Origin: Streptococcus oricebi
Lineage (GTDB): Bacteria; Bacillota; Bacilli; Lactobacillales; Streptococcaceae
DNA: 64,000 bases
Reading direction: 5' to 3'
Assembly: GCF_017883985.1 (NCBI RefSeq)
Contig: NZ_PRDG01000004.1
Location: 187,253 to 251,252 of the forward strand
The notes below the pieces were generated by a model. That model did no database searches and was not told the DNA's origin. It was given only the letters and a program-made list of their open reading frames with translations. The position numbers and the translations under genes are program-made. Below, one piece after another: positions 39,062 through 47,570 of this stretch (its first letter is position 1; the number at the start of each line of letters is the position of its first letter).

Positions 39062-39766
39062 TTACCTCCAAACCATATGGAAACCGTCTAAAATATAGGC
39101 ACAATGTGGGCAACGTTTAAACGGTAGTCCTAGAGGGTAGTTTTTGTTTTGACCTGTTCTAATGACATTGACTAATAGATCGTCAATAGACGCATTCGGA
39201 TTAGCTTTCAAAGCTTCATTAACTGCATAAATTTCTGCATGCGAAGCAAACCCCTTTGTAAACAAATAAGAATCTTTTACTTCCTGAGAAGCATTGAGAG
39301 TTCTTTCTTTCAATAGCGGATGTAAATCTTCCAAAGAAGGTGGATTTCGTTCATACTTAGACGACCATATTTATTTCTTAAGTATTCTAAGCGAGATTGT
39401 GGCTCTTCCTCAACCTTCCCAGCCTTATTGGCTTCGGTATCCACCTCTTCTGGCTTCTGCACTTTCTTGCCAACGTCTGGTTTAGCTTCGGGTTGTCCGG
39501 CTTTTGGTAGGTCGGGCTCTTGTGCCTTGACCTTAGGAATGGCGCTCGCAGCGGCTGTTGCTTCGTGAATGTCTGGCTTGACCTTGTTGTCAATTTCTGG
39601 TTTAGCCTTGCTTACATTGACTGCGGCTGGACGGCTGTTTGGCGAATCCACTTCTGCCGGACGAGAGTTTGTAACCTCTGTTTTTACTGGCTTGCTAGTA
39701 TCCACATCGCTCGGATTGGTCTTGGTCTTATCCACCACTGGACGACTCGGATTATCAAGCTCAGGT
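39062..39766 (-). pseudogene. Orphan cassette 2: toxin linker plus YwqJ-like deaminase tip, frameshifted
   Basis: The upstream part (39370-39766) is a copy of the Pro/Lys/Asp-rich linker of the toxin at 43963, nearly identical at DNA level over about 130 nt (39631-39763 against about 44830-44960). The tip (39062-39372) encodes a YwqJ-type deaminase fragment with HAE (GFASHAEIYAVNEAL) and a CPHC zinc motif. Linker and tip are in different frames; the shift lies at about 39340-39395. An in-frame stop precedes the linker, and no start, ribosome site or secretion domain is present, so this is a silent cassette. Confidence 0.85.
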
Positions 39767-39802
39767 TATATCTCCAGTGTACTTACCTAAAACCAGTATA
39801 GC

Positions 39803-39828
39803 AAAAAAGAGGACGCTCGTCCTCTTTT
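39803..39828 (-). terminator. Terminator in front of orphan cassette 2
   Basis: Perfect 10-bp stem (39805-39814 with 39819-39828, GCTC loop), then six U on the minus strand. A close relative with the same TATAGCAAAAA flank is at 49539-49561. Confidence 0.9.
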
Positions 39829-39833
39829 GACAT

Positions 39834-40307
39834 CTATTTTTGTTCAGCGATTTCCAAAAAGGCATTTTTGAAATCCTCATACATCTTAAAGGCTTTCATT
39901 AAAACATCCTCCAGTTCGTCATAGTCGCCACAAACAGGCATTTTGATACGATAGTCTGGATTTATCAATCTCCTAGAATAGACTGACCAAGGAGAGCCTA
40001 GCAGAACATCTTTGCCTTGTTCAACAACCCAGATAAGCTCCACCATCCCATAAGACATGGCAATATGAAACCCAAAACTATAGTCTTGAATTTTTTCTTT
40101 CTTAATTTTAAAAAACTTCTCTCGAGCGTTAAAACTAGGCTGATAGCCTAAATTGGAAATAATATCCATTATTAGTTCACCGTCAATAATATCTAACCGT
40201 TTATTATCTGGCGTTCGAGCTTCATTATATTCCTCTGACAATTTCTCATAACGCCCTACAAAATCAATATCTATAAGAGCTTGTTTAACAATCGGGTTTA
40301 GTTCCAT
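39834..40307 (-). CDS. Unrecognised putative immunity protein, 157 aa
   Basis: Soluble acidic alpha/beta protein. I do not recognise its family. Visible are a helical N-terminus (NPIVKQALIDIDFVGRYEKL), a central FGFHIAMSYGMVELIWVV strand region and a C-terminal helix (DVLMKAFKMYEDFKNAFLEI). I set the start at ATG 40305-40307, 9 nt after GGAG; a longer frame adds five residues. It overlaps the preceding gene by 23 nt and is the last gene before a terminator, in the immunity block behind orphan cassette 1. An immunity role is inferred only from position, size and lack of signals. Confidence 0.6.
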   Translation of the reverse strand: MELNPIVKQALIDIDFVGRYEKLSEEYNEARTPDNKRLDIIDGELIMDIISNLGYQPSFNAREKFFKIKKEKIQDYSFGFHIAMSYGMVELIWVVEQGKDVLLGSPWSVYSRRLINPDYRIKMPVCGDYDELEDVLMKAFKMYEDFKNAFLEIAEQK

Positions 40308-40797
40308 ATTTATCATCTCCAAACAGCTGTATATAATAAGCCTTAACAGCTTTGTCTGTCAAATCAACTTTTTTCTCCTGCAAAGCAGTCGTAGCTACTA
40401 CTGACAAATCTGAAAACAGAGAAAGATTTTCCTTATACTGAGTAAAAAACTCTGTCAAGGTCATGTCATCTACTGCTTCAATCGTTTCGGGTAGATACTG
40501 TTCACCACTTTCGTCGTAGCTTAATTTACAAATATAAGCCACAAAGTCTGCAATACAAACCCAGACTGACGAAGCACTTTCCTTGTCAAGGTCAAAATAA
40601 GTGAGAATGTCTTCCTCGTTGATATTTTCCAAGCGATCATATAAAGTGTCAGGAGATACCGCCTTTTCTAAAAGAAAATCTTGCGTCATCTCAAGCGTCT
40701 TTTGGACAAAAACAATATCATCCTTTTTCTTCAAATATAACGGTAAACATTCCGTCAAGATTTGCATGAAGTTTGCTAAACTAAAATTTTTATACAT
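40285..40797 (-). CDS. Imm6-like immunity protein, copy 1b
   Basis: 170-aa helical protein related to the product of the next gene upstream (compare KLSYDESGEQYLPETIE with KLAYDKEGADYLPEPIE). Both look like the Imm6 family of polymorphic toxin immunity proteins; I hold this with moderate confidence. No clear ribosome site precedes the ATG at 40797, so translation may depend on coupling to the upstream gene, which ends 8 nt before. Two diverged copies in a row suggest protection against variants of one toxin. Confidence 0.65.
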   Translation of the reverse strand: MYKNFSLANFMQILTECLPLYLKKKDDIVFVQKTLEMTQDFLLEKAVSPDTLYDRLENINEEDILTYFDLDKESASSVWVCIADFVAYICKLSYDESGEQYLPETIEAVDDMTLTEFFTQYKENLSLFSDLSVVATTALQEKKVDLTDKAVKAYYIQLFGDDKYGTKPDC

Positions 40798-40805
40798 TAT
40801 TTATA

Positions 40806-41288
40806 CTATAAACCAAATACTGACAACTCTTTTATCGCTTCTTCCTTTGTGATAACTTCCTGTTTCTGAACGAAATTATCCACCTGATGAAGACAGGTAT
40901 TATAGTTAGGATTTAAGGCTTGTAAATTTTCTACAAACAAATCAAAAATCTCATCAGAAACATTTTCTATTGGCTCGGGCAGATAGTCCGCGCCCTCCTT
41001 ATCATAAGCCAATTTGACTACATAAGACAAGGCGTAAGACAGATTATCCCATTTCAATACATTATCCTCATTGCTATCCATTTGCATATAGATATAAAGG
41101 CCATGTAGCTCCGTACCGTCATCTAAATCACTATAAAGCTCATCGGCCGAGACGCTTTGACTTTCCAACCACTGCCAACTCTTATCAAGAGCTATCCTAA
41201 TTTGCTCCCTGTAAGTTGTCGTCATCGTTTTAAAAATCGCTTCGCTATAAATCAGCATTAAATAGGCTTTTTGTTTTGGGGTCATCAT
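40806..41288 (-). CDS. Imm6-like immunity protein, copy 1a
   Basis: 160-aa helical protein of the same family as its neighbour at 40285. It has WDNLSYALSYVVKLAYDKEG (about 79-98) and a helical C-terminus. The ribosome site before the ATG is weak. A 75-nt piece of this gene recurs at 37415-37489. It lies about 100 nt behind the Imm3-like gene in the immunity block of the deaminase cassette. Confidence 0.68.
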   Translation of the reverse strand: MMTPKQKAYLMLIYSEAIFKTMTTTYREQIRIALDKSWQWLESQSVSADELYSDLDDGTELHGLYIYMQMDSNEDNVLKWDNLSYALSYVVKLAYDKEGADYLPEPIENVSDEIFDLFVENLQALNPNYNTCLHQVDNFVQKQEVITKEEAIKELSVFGL

Positions 41289-41390
41289 TCAACTCGCTAT
41301 AACTGTATCTGGCTAAAGCCACAGCTCTCAGATTTCACCACTATCGTCTAATTAAAGAAAGGTGGCAATCAAAAGCTCATCGATATTATA

Positions 41391-41747
41391 CTATTCATCA
41401 AAAATCAACTTTATCCGCTCTAAATATTTGGGGTCTTTCTCAACCGAAAAATCACCGACCGCAAGCATGGTATTTACTTTATCCATATCCTTTTTCAAAT
41501 CATCAGATAAAGTTATTCTCTCCACTTTTTTCAACAAATATTCTAAATAATCCGGAAACAAGCCATTATCTAAACCAATCAAAGACAAAGCAATGGTAGC
41601 ACCGGCAAAGTTAGTTTCGCTTTTTCTCATAAATACAGCGCAATCTTCAAGAGCGGCAGCAAGCGCTTGACTGCTTGTAAAGCCTTCTTCTGTAAAATCT
41701 TGAAAACTTTCTAAAACCATTTCTTTTGTTTCTTTATAGTCTGTCAT
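41391..41747 (-). CDS. Imm3-like immunity protein, copy 1
   Basis: 118-aa helical protein, paralogue of 37547-37912 and similar to the Imm3 immunity family that accompanies deaminase toxins. The ATG lies 10 nt past the stop of the deaminase cassette, with GAGG overlapping that stop, the usual spacing of toxin-immunity pairs. This makes it the most likely cognate immunity protein of the deaminase tip encoded at 41757-42200. Confidence 0.75.
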   Translation of the reverse strand: MTDYKETKEMVLESFQDFTEEGFTSSQALAAALEDCAVFMRKSETNFAGATIALSLIGLDNGLFPDYLEYLLKKVERITLSDDLKKDMDKVNTMLAVGDFSVEKDPKYLERIKLIFDE

Positions 41748-41756
41748 TTAAAAACC

Positions 41757-42487
41757 TCATTTCCATAATACATCAACTTGGATATTAGGAAACATCCTTT
41801 TGAATTCTTCAATAATATTACTACAACTATCACAGGGAGGAAGTTCCGTAAAGAGAGTTAGTTTCCCTTTAATTTGAGGGTCTGTAATTTGTGAAGCTAT
41901 ATCTTCTAATATCTTAGCTTCTGTATCATTGTATCTAGGAAATTTATCCTCAACATATGTTTTGAATATTTTATTCTCTTTGCTCATTGAGAAGTCAGCA
42001 ACATTTGCCCCTTTACTTGTATCGGAATGAACTCTACTATGAGCTACAAATTCTGACTTCAGCCCTTCAATTTGAACATCTGCAATTGCCATGTTACCTC
42101 GGTTTCTTAAGGCAGAATTTGGCATTGATTGACGAATTTCTTGAACTTTCGATTCAAATTTAGTCTTTAAATCGGATGTCTCATTCGTTCCACTATCCTT
42201 AGTCTGACCTGTATCCACCTCTTCCGGCTTATGCACTTTCTTGCTAGCGTCTGGTTTAACTTCTGGTTGTCCGGCTTTAGGTAGGTCTGGCTCTTGTGCC
42301 TTGACCTTAGGAACAGCACTGGCACTAGCTGCCGCTGCGTCAATGTCCGGTTTGACCTTGGTTTCCATTTCTGGCTGAGCCTTGGTCGGGTTGACTTCGG
42401 CTGGGCGAGTATTTTCAATATCCGACTTCTTAGTCACATCCACATCTTTTGGACGGCTGTTTGGCGAATCCACTTCTGCCGGACGGC
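41757..42487 (-). CDS. Orphan cassette 1: toxin linker plus deaminase tip
   Basis: An open frame without a believable start: it begins within linker sequence matching the toxin gene at 43963 (SRPAEVDSPNSRPKDVDVTK and onward to KVHKPEEVD) and continues into a deaminase domain of about 150 residues. The tip has the form of the BURPS668_1122/Toxin-deaminase group: GNMAIADVQIEGLKSEFVAH, TEAKILEDIA (Glu of the active site) and ELPPCDSCSNII (zinc Cys pair). The frame runs 18 codons further upstream into a terminator hairpin, with no ribosome site. It can be expressed only if recombination joins it to a full toxin N-terminus, or by read-through. Confidence 0.82.
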
Positions 42488-42528
42488 TTAGGTACTTCCG
42501 ACTTCTGGTTTTGTCTATAAAGGATCGT

Positions 42529-42566
42529 AAAGAAAAAGACAAATGCCCCTAAAATGGAGCTTTGTC
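42529..42566 (-). terminator. Terminator closing toxin module A
   Basis: 11-bp stem with one bulge (42538-42549 with 42556-42566) followed on the minus strand by TTTTTCTTT, 42 nt past the stop at 42608. It separates the active module from orphan cassette 1. Confidence 0.75.
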
Positions 42567-42607
42567 CCACAATAAGAATAGGTTATACTCAAAAATTATA
42601 AATATTA

Positions 42608-43489
42608 TTATCCTAAATCACTAATTGAGAATGGTGGTATCAATGCGTATACTGCATCCAGCATATAAAGTTTCCCTGTCGGGAGATTGGATAAAAACGA
42701 CTCATACTCTACTTCAGCCTTCTTTTTATCCTCAGAATTCATGATAAATAATCTCCATTCTGAAATTTCATCCTCTTTATAATACTTTTGTTCCTCTTGT
42801 GTCAAAGTAGGTTTAAAAGGTAGGACTGTTGGGGTATCCATATTCAAATAAGCAACACCCAAAAAACTACTTTTGTCTCCTACCTCTAGTTTATAAATTT
42901 TTTGTTCTGAAAAATATGCTTGAACATTCTGAGTTAGGAGGATTCGTTTATCGTAATTTTCCAAAATCTCATTATCCTCAACCATTAAAATCATAGACAA
43001 AAAGCTCTGATTAAAGTAAATAGGACGACGAACTCCCAAGAATTTTATAACATCACTAGTACTTTTTAGCAGACTAGAAAGCACTTGTAAATCTTCAAGA
43101 ATATAGGAAATATAAAAGCTAGCAGTAATATTTTCAACTGAAACCTTTTCATTATCATCAGCATATATTTCCCCCTTGGTAAGATTCACTAACAACTTCA
43201 TAAACATAAGCGCGCCAGCCCAATCTGATGACGTTGCCATTGGCGGTACACTCAACTGATAAATTCCTTGTTCTTGGATATAAGAGACTCTAAAACCAAA
43301 TGCACTTTGTCCCTTAACCCCAAAATGCACAGAAGAAAAGGAAGAAATAAAATTCTTTTCTTCTGTATTAGTAGTCTGTTGTGCGCCTTCTCTTAACTTT
43401 ACTGAATAACATTCAAACAAATTATTTGAAAGAAAATCCTCAATTAAGAACTCCTGTTTACTTTTTATTTGAAAATTTCTATTTTTCAT
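42608..43489 (-). CDS. DUF4299-like protein, probable immunity factor
   Basis: 293-aa soluble protein. The pattern GVKGQSAFGFRVSY, DWAGALMFMKLLVNL, GVRRPIYFNQSFL, TPTVLPFKP recalls DUF4299 proteins of streptococci, whose function is unknown. It is the second gene behind the module A toxin and ends at a terminator, which favours an immunity or regulatory role. The ribosome site is weak (GGTGAAAAG). No membrane segment or signal peptide. Confidence 0.65.
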   Translation of the reverse strand: MKNRNFQIKSKQEFLIEDFLSNNLFECYSVKLREGAQQTTNTEEKNFISSFSSVHFGVKGQSAFGFRVSYIQEQGIYQLSVPPMATSSDWAGALMFMKLLVNLTKGEIYADDNEKVSVENITASFYISYILEDLQVLSSLLKSTSDVIKFLGVRRPIYFNQSFLSMILMVEDNEILENYDKRILLTQNVQAYFSEQKIYKLEVGDKSSFLGVAYLNMDTPTVLPFKPTLTQEEQKYYKEDEISEWRLFIMNSEDKKKAEVEYESFLSNLPTGKLYMLDAVYALIPPFSISDLG

Positions 43490-43501
43490 CTTTTCACCGT
43501 T

Positions 43502-43945
43502 CTATACCGTTGAGTTGATAGGAAGATTCTTTCTTTCGCGAATGATTTCTAACTTACTTACTGGAATTTTAGCTGTTGCATAGTAAACATGTCCGTAAGT
43601 ATGTTCTACAACATCTGAATCCTCAGCCAGATTATACTCCTTCATAAAACCAAGATCATCTGTATACAATCGAACCCAACTATCTTCTTTATCTAATTTT
43701 TCATCACTTTGTGATGCAAGTTGAAATATTCTTCCCTGATAACGAGCCAGAAAGGTTAATTCAAAGTACTCATCTAAATATGACAACTCTTCCTTAGTAA
43801 GGATTTTATCATATCTCTTAGTATAATCATCGTATTTAAAATCCCCTTCGGCTAAATTTTTATTTGAAGTTGACAAACGAAAAGTCTTTCCTCCAGGTTG
43901 TCTCCAAATTTGAAATTCTTTACCATGATAGACTGCATAATACAT
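43502..43945 (-). CDS. Putative cognate immunity protein of module A toxin
   Basis: 147-aa protein starting 17 nt behind the toxin gene, the usual place of the cognate immunity gene. Not recognised by family. It is beta-rich and acidic, with two related-looking halves: MYYAVYHGKEFQIWRQPGG near the N-terminus and ELTFLARYQGRIFQLASQS in the middle. The ATG follows AGGAG. The immunity role is inferred from position. Confidence 0.65.
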   Translation of the reverse strand: MYYAVYHGKEFQIWRQPGGKTFRLSTSNKNLAEGDFKYDDYTKRYDKILTKEELSYLDEYFELTFLARYQGRIFQLASQSDEKLDKEDSWVRLYTDDLGFMKEYNLAEDSDVVEHTYGHVYYATAKIPVSKLEIIRERKNLPINSTV

Positions 43946-43962
43946 ATAATTCTCCTAATTAG

Positions 43963-46419
43963 TTAAACAGGTTTAAATACGCCATCTTTAGCTATTCCAA
44001 ACAGAACTTCTTCATCTCCCATTCGGACATAAAGCTTGGATCCATCTGGAATATCAATGCGATTATTATATTTCCACTCAGGAATAATTTGTCCGTTACG
44101 CGAACTAAGAAAACCGTTTTGCGTAGCTGGTGGAGCATCTGTGCTAGTCCCTCCCATTCTCTTTCCATAAGGAATTTCTAAACTTGATGGCTCAGATGCT
44201 TCAAATACAATTCGCCCATAAGTATCACCATCTTTAGGAAATGGTCTAATAAGATTTCCATTACCATCAAAATACTCATAGTCAAGTCTCATAGATTCCC
44301 GAACATTACCATACTGCCAAATATGACTAACATCATCATACTTAGCAACGTATCCACCAAGTTGGTTGTAGTCCCCATTGAGATATTTATCTAAGTCACT
44401 AGATGGTATGACTTTCTGCATTAGTGTATCTGATTCAGGATTTGGTATTGAATCCCTAATTTGCTTCATAATTTTCAATTGTTCATCAGTCATATCGTCA
44501 ATATGGGTCACTTTTAATTTATTAAATTCATCAACGGACATATCTTGATCTTGTAAAGTTTTTTCAACAACTTGACGAGATGTGAGAGAAGAGCCTTCTT
44601 CCGGCTTCTGCACCTTCTTGCCAGCATCAGGGGTTACATCGACTTGTTCGACCTTTGGTAGGTCGGGCTCTTGTGCCTTGACATGAGGAACAGCACTGGC
44701 ACTAGCTGCCGCAGCATCAATATCTGGTTTGACCTTGGTTTCCATCTCTGGTTTGACCTTGGTCGGATTGACTTCGGATGGACGGCTGTTTTCAATCTCC
44801 GGTTTCTTAGTCACATCCACATCTTTTGGACGGCTGTTTGGCGAATCCACTTCTGCCGGACGAGAGTTTGTAACCTCTGTTTTTACCGGCTTGCTAGTAT
44901 CCACATCGCTCGGATTGGTCTTGGTCTTATCCACCACTGGACGACTCGGATTGTCAATCTCGGGTTTGCTTGTCTTAGAGACATCAATTTCGGGTTTCTT
45001 GCTTGGACCGGTCACTTCTGGACTGCTTGAGCGATTAATCTCAGGCTTACTTGTCTTTGATGAATCAAGCTCTGGTTTCTTACTTGGGCCAGATACTTCT
45101 TGAGTCCTTGGTGTCTCAATTTCGGGTTTAACCTTTTTACCTGAACCCAGAGCCGAGAGGTCTACATCAGTAGCCGAGCTTGTCTTTAAATCCGGTCTAG
45201 CACTTGACGGTAGATCTCCTCCCTTGCCACTAGTCGGCAAGTCAACATCGGCTGCTCCACCACCCTTGCCTGATCTTGCCCGAACTTTGTTGCCAACAAA
45301 ACTGGTCCCATGCGCCAAGGCACGACCACCAATAAACTGAGCCATGGCTCCTAAGGGGTCATCTTTCATGGCTGTTGCTGTATGTATGATATCATTGGCA
45401 TCATCAGCATAGTTGGCAGCCTTAGTTACTGTCTGGACTGTTGTGGTTGCGGTTTTTCCGGTCTTTGCGAGGACACTGGCATAGGTCGCAAGTCCTCCTG
45501 TCGCTGCGGTCAAGACCGCATCGACACCTGCCCAGACTCGTTCTCCATCAGATAGACGCTTCCCAGAAATAGTTTCTCCACTAGCTGCTTGATAGGTGCT
45601 ATCAGCTACCAAGAGAAGGGTCCCTCCTCCAATCAAGAGAGGAGCTAAGGTTCCCCCACTCAGAACACTTCCGGCAATAATAGCACCGACTGCTATAATT
45701 TTACCACCAATTTCAACCCACTGCAACCATTCTTTGTTATTTTCCTTCCAAGTTGAACGAGCTCGCTGATACTCCCCAATCTGGGTAGGGAACATGGCCT
45801 CCATAAGGTCATGATCATTCAAGCCTTTAAGTTTTTCATACTTCTCATGGTCTTCTTTCTCAATCTTAGCTAGACCCTCTTTGGCTAATTTAAGTTTGGC
45901 ATCATAGAGCTCCTTAGCTGCAGGAATCGGGGTCTTGTCGCTATTGACAATATCGGAAATACTATAGTGCTCGGTAGTAGTATAAGTCTGAGGTCTGCCC
46001 GAACTGTAGGGACCGTAACCATAATTGTTATAGGTATGAGTTTTTTCGTAGGTTAAATGTTCGCTTTTATATTTATGGTCACCTTCATTAACCTTATTCA
46101 GGCTGTCTAGAGCATTATCCAGGCCTTCAAAAAATTTGCCGTCAATATTTTGGACAATCTCTTTATGAATCTTCTTAGCAGCCTCTAAGCGTTTCAAGGC
46201 ATGATGTTCGGCATCTTCAAAAGGTGAGACTGGCATATCACGTCCCAAGGTCGCTTCTCCAGTTGCTACATAGAGGTCAGCTATCCCTTCCGAATTGACC
46301 TTTTTGGCCACTTCATCAATGTCCTTTAACAGGTCCTTGACACAGTCGATATTACTGTGAAACAAACCTGTCTTAGAGCCTTCTTTAAAATCATCTTCAT
46401 GCGTATAATATTTAGCCAT
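43963..46419 (-). CDS. EsaD-like type VII secretion toxin, module A
   Basis: 818-aa polymorphic toxin. The N-terminal domain (about 1-240, MAKYYTHEDDFKEG onward) carries motifs that resemble S. aureus EsaD: YSISDIVNSDK, then a hydrophobic Gly/Ala-rich segment (about 245-285), then ASGETISGKRLSDGERVWAG (about 285-305), as in the pre-toxin part of EsaD. A repetitive linker rich in SKKPEID and TSKPEI units spans about 395-610. The C-terminal tip (about 611-818) has GGYVAKYDD, LDYEYFDGNG, TDAPPATQNGF and GQIIPEWKYN; I do not recognise its activity. No LXG or signal peptide is present. The start ATG at 46417-46419 follows GAGAGGAG; upstream codons overlap the preceding gene and are rejected. The EsaD link is my inference from motifs and synteny. 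Confidence 0.85.
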   Translation of the reverse strand: MAKYYTHEDDFKEGSKTGLFHSNIDCVKDLLKDIDEVAKKVNSEGIADLYVATGEATLGRDMPVSPFEDAEHHALKRLEAAKKIHKEIVQNIDGKFFEGLDNALDSLNKVNEGDHKYKSEHLTYEKTHTYNNYGYGPYSSGRPQTYTTTEHYSISDIVNSDKTPIPAAKELYDAKLKLAKEGLAKIEKEDHEKYEKLKGLNDHDLMEAMFPTQIGEYQRARSTWKENNKEWLQWVEIGGKIIAVGAIIAGSVLSGGTLAPLLIGGGTLLLVADSTYQAASGETISGKRLSDGERVWAGVDAVLTAATGGLATYASVLAKTGKTATTTVQTVTKAANYADDANDIIHTATAMKDDPLGAMAQFIGGRALAHGTSFVGNKVRARSGKGGGAADVDLPTSGKGGDLPSSARPDLKTSSATDVDLSALGSGKKVKPEIETPRTQEVSGPSKKPELDSSKTSKPEINRSSSPEVTGPSKKPEIDVSKTSKPEIDNPSRPVVDKTKTNPSDVDTSKPVKTEVTNSRPAEVDSPNSRPKDVDVTKKPEIENSRPSEVNPTKVKPEMETKVKPDIDAAAASASAVPHVKAQEPDLPKVEQVDVTPDAGKKVQKPEEGSSLTSRQVVEKTLQDQDMSVDEFNKLKVTHIDDMTDEQLKIMKQIRDSIPNPESDTLMQKVIPSSDLDKYLNGDYNQLGGYVAKYDDVSHIWQYGNVRESMRLDYEYFDGNGNLIRPFPKDGDTYGRIVFEASEPSSLEIPYGKRMGGTSTDAPPATQNGFLSSRNGQIIPEWKYNNRIDIPDGSKLYVRMGDEEVLFGIAKDGVFKPV

Positions 46420-46432
46420 GATAACTCCTCTC

Positions 46433-46909
46433 TTAGGCTCCACCCGTACCAATAATCATATCGGAAGACTTAGCTCCACTCATCTTCTGATGAATTTCGC
46501 CGTCCTCATCCTGAATGGATTTTTTTAGTTTATCCACTGATCCTTTAGGATCGTCTTTGATGCCCTGCTTATCCTCGGCAGAGGCCTCTGGGTTGTGTAA
46601 AATACTATTAGCAATATCCATGGCCAATATCTTATCGGTATCAATAAACTGGCTATAGGTCCCCTGAGTATGCTTAAAGAGCACTTCGGTCAAGGTCTGA
46701 AAGGTCTGGGCCTTGGTCACAAAGCGAGTCAGCTGATTCTCTTCTCCTGCCATGCGATTATGTACTTCGCCTTGTGAACTAAGATTTGGCAGTCCATCAA
46801 CTCCTACCTTTAATGTGCTACTTAGTTGAGTAGCAGAGGTCACCAGGGTCCGAATATTGAGCAGAAGTTGCTCCTGCTGGGTTAAATCAATACTAATCTT
46901 ATCTGCCAT
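46433..46909 (-). CDS. EsxD-position helical accessory protein, module A
   Basis: 158-aa soluble helical protein, paralogue of 52584-53111 (shared FLVTKAQTFQTLTEVLFKHT-like and DTDKILAMDIANSIL segments). It sits between the chaperone-like gene and the toxin, the position of esxD in S. aureus esxC-esxB-esaE-esxD-esaD. Such small helical proteins usually bind the toxin N-terminus and present it to the secretion ATPase. It starts 1 nt after the upstream stop and ends 13 nt before the toxin. No WxG motif is visible. Confidence 0.75.
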   Translation of the reverse strand: MADKISIDLTQQEQLLLNIRTLVTSATQLSSTLKVGVDGLPNLSSQGEVHNRMAGEENQLTRFVTKAQTFQTLTEVLFKHTQGTYSQFIDTDKILAMDIANSILHNPEASAEDKQGIKDDPKGSVDKLKKSIQDEDGEIHQKMSGAKSSDMIIGTGGA

Positions 46910-46910
46910 A

Positions 46911-47570
46911 CTAGACCCTCACTTTCAAATCGTTGACAATCAAATCGCGTAATTCCTCGCCATCAATTGAGCGAACAAGCTCACGCGCCATATCATACTC
47001 ATACAAACCTGATGGTGCTTCGAAAAAGAGACTGTCCTTCATCAGCTCCTTGCGCCGAAAGGTCTGTAAACGAAAGGATTCATTATCGGCATAGTAGGTC
47101 TGCAAGCGAAAGGCTGAAAATGGTTCCCAGCCATAGTATCTATAATTCTTACGCTTCTTTTCAATATCCTTGAGCAGGGGATGGATATCCTTGAGATGGG
47201 CTAGAAAGATGAGACTATGCAGGTTTTCAATCACATATTGATTGTCGTCAATCTGCTTGATAACCGTTGTCACCCACTTATTGTTGTCAGTTTCCTGGGC
47301 ACAGAAATAATTACTGTCCACCTGACAATGGTAAAGGGCCTTATGATAACGTTCTAAAAAGGCACCATAGTAGGCACATTCCTCAGTCGGCTCATCATTC
47401 ACTATTAGTCCCATTTTGCCTAAGTCTTCGTAACCTTTTTCCAGCACCAGGCGCAGATTTTCCAAGCGAGATTTGCCCTCTTGACTGGGCAGGGGCAGCA
47501 AGAAAAGGTCGTCCGAATAATCATTAAAGAGGTGCAAGGCGTAAATTGCCTCCAAAGTAAAGATTTTCAT
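46911..47570 (-). CDS. EsaE-like chaperone (DUF5081-type), module A
   Basis: 219-aa soluble protein, strongly similar to 53113-53772. Length, position and general pattern (N-terminal FTLEAIYALHLFNDYSDDLF, a segment YGAFLERYHKALYHCQVDSN, C-terminal LVRSIDGEELRDLIV) fit the EsaE/DUF5081 group, the chaperone that escorts EsaD to the type VII machine in S. aureus. The family call is my inference; sequence identity to EsaE is low. It overlaps the WxG gene by an ATGA junction. Confidence 0.7.
   Translation of the reverse strand: MKIFTLEAIYALHLFNDYSDDLFLLPLPSQEGKSRLENLRLVLEKGYEDLGKMGLIVNDEPTEECAYYGAFLERYHKALYHCQVDSNYFCAQETDNNKWVTTVIKQIDDNQYVIENLHSLIFLAHLKDIHPLLKDIEKKRKNYRYYGWEPFSAFRLQTYYADNESFRLQTFRRKELMKDSLFFEAPSGLYEYDMARELVRSIDGEELRDLIVNDLKVRV

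Noticed and set aside
43963..46419. Canonical LXG toxin
   Set aside because: The N-terminus lacks the LXG pattern; the accessory genes and pre-toxin motif fit the EsaD type better.
46420..46452. Longer N-terminus for module A toxin
   Set aside because: The extra residues overlap the preceding gene and lie before the GAGAGGAG ribosome site.
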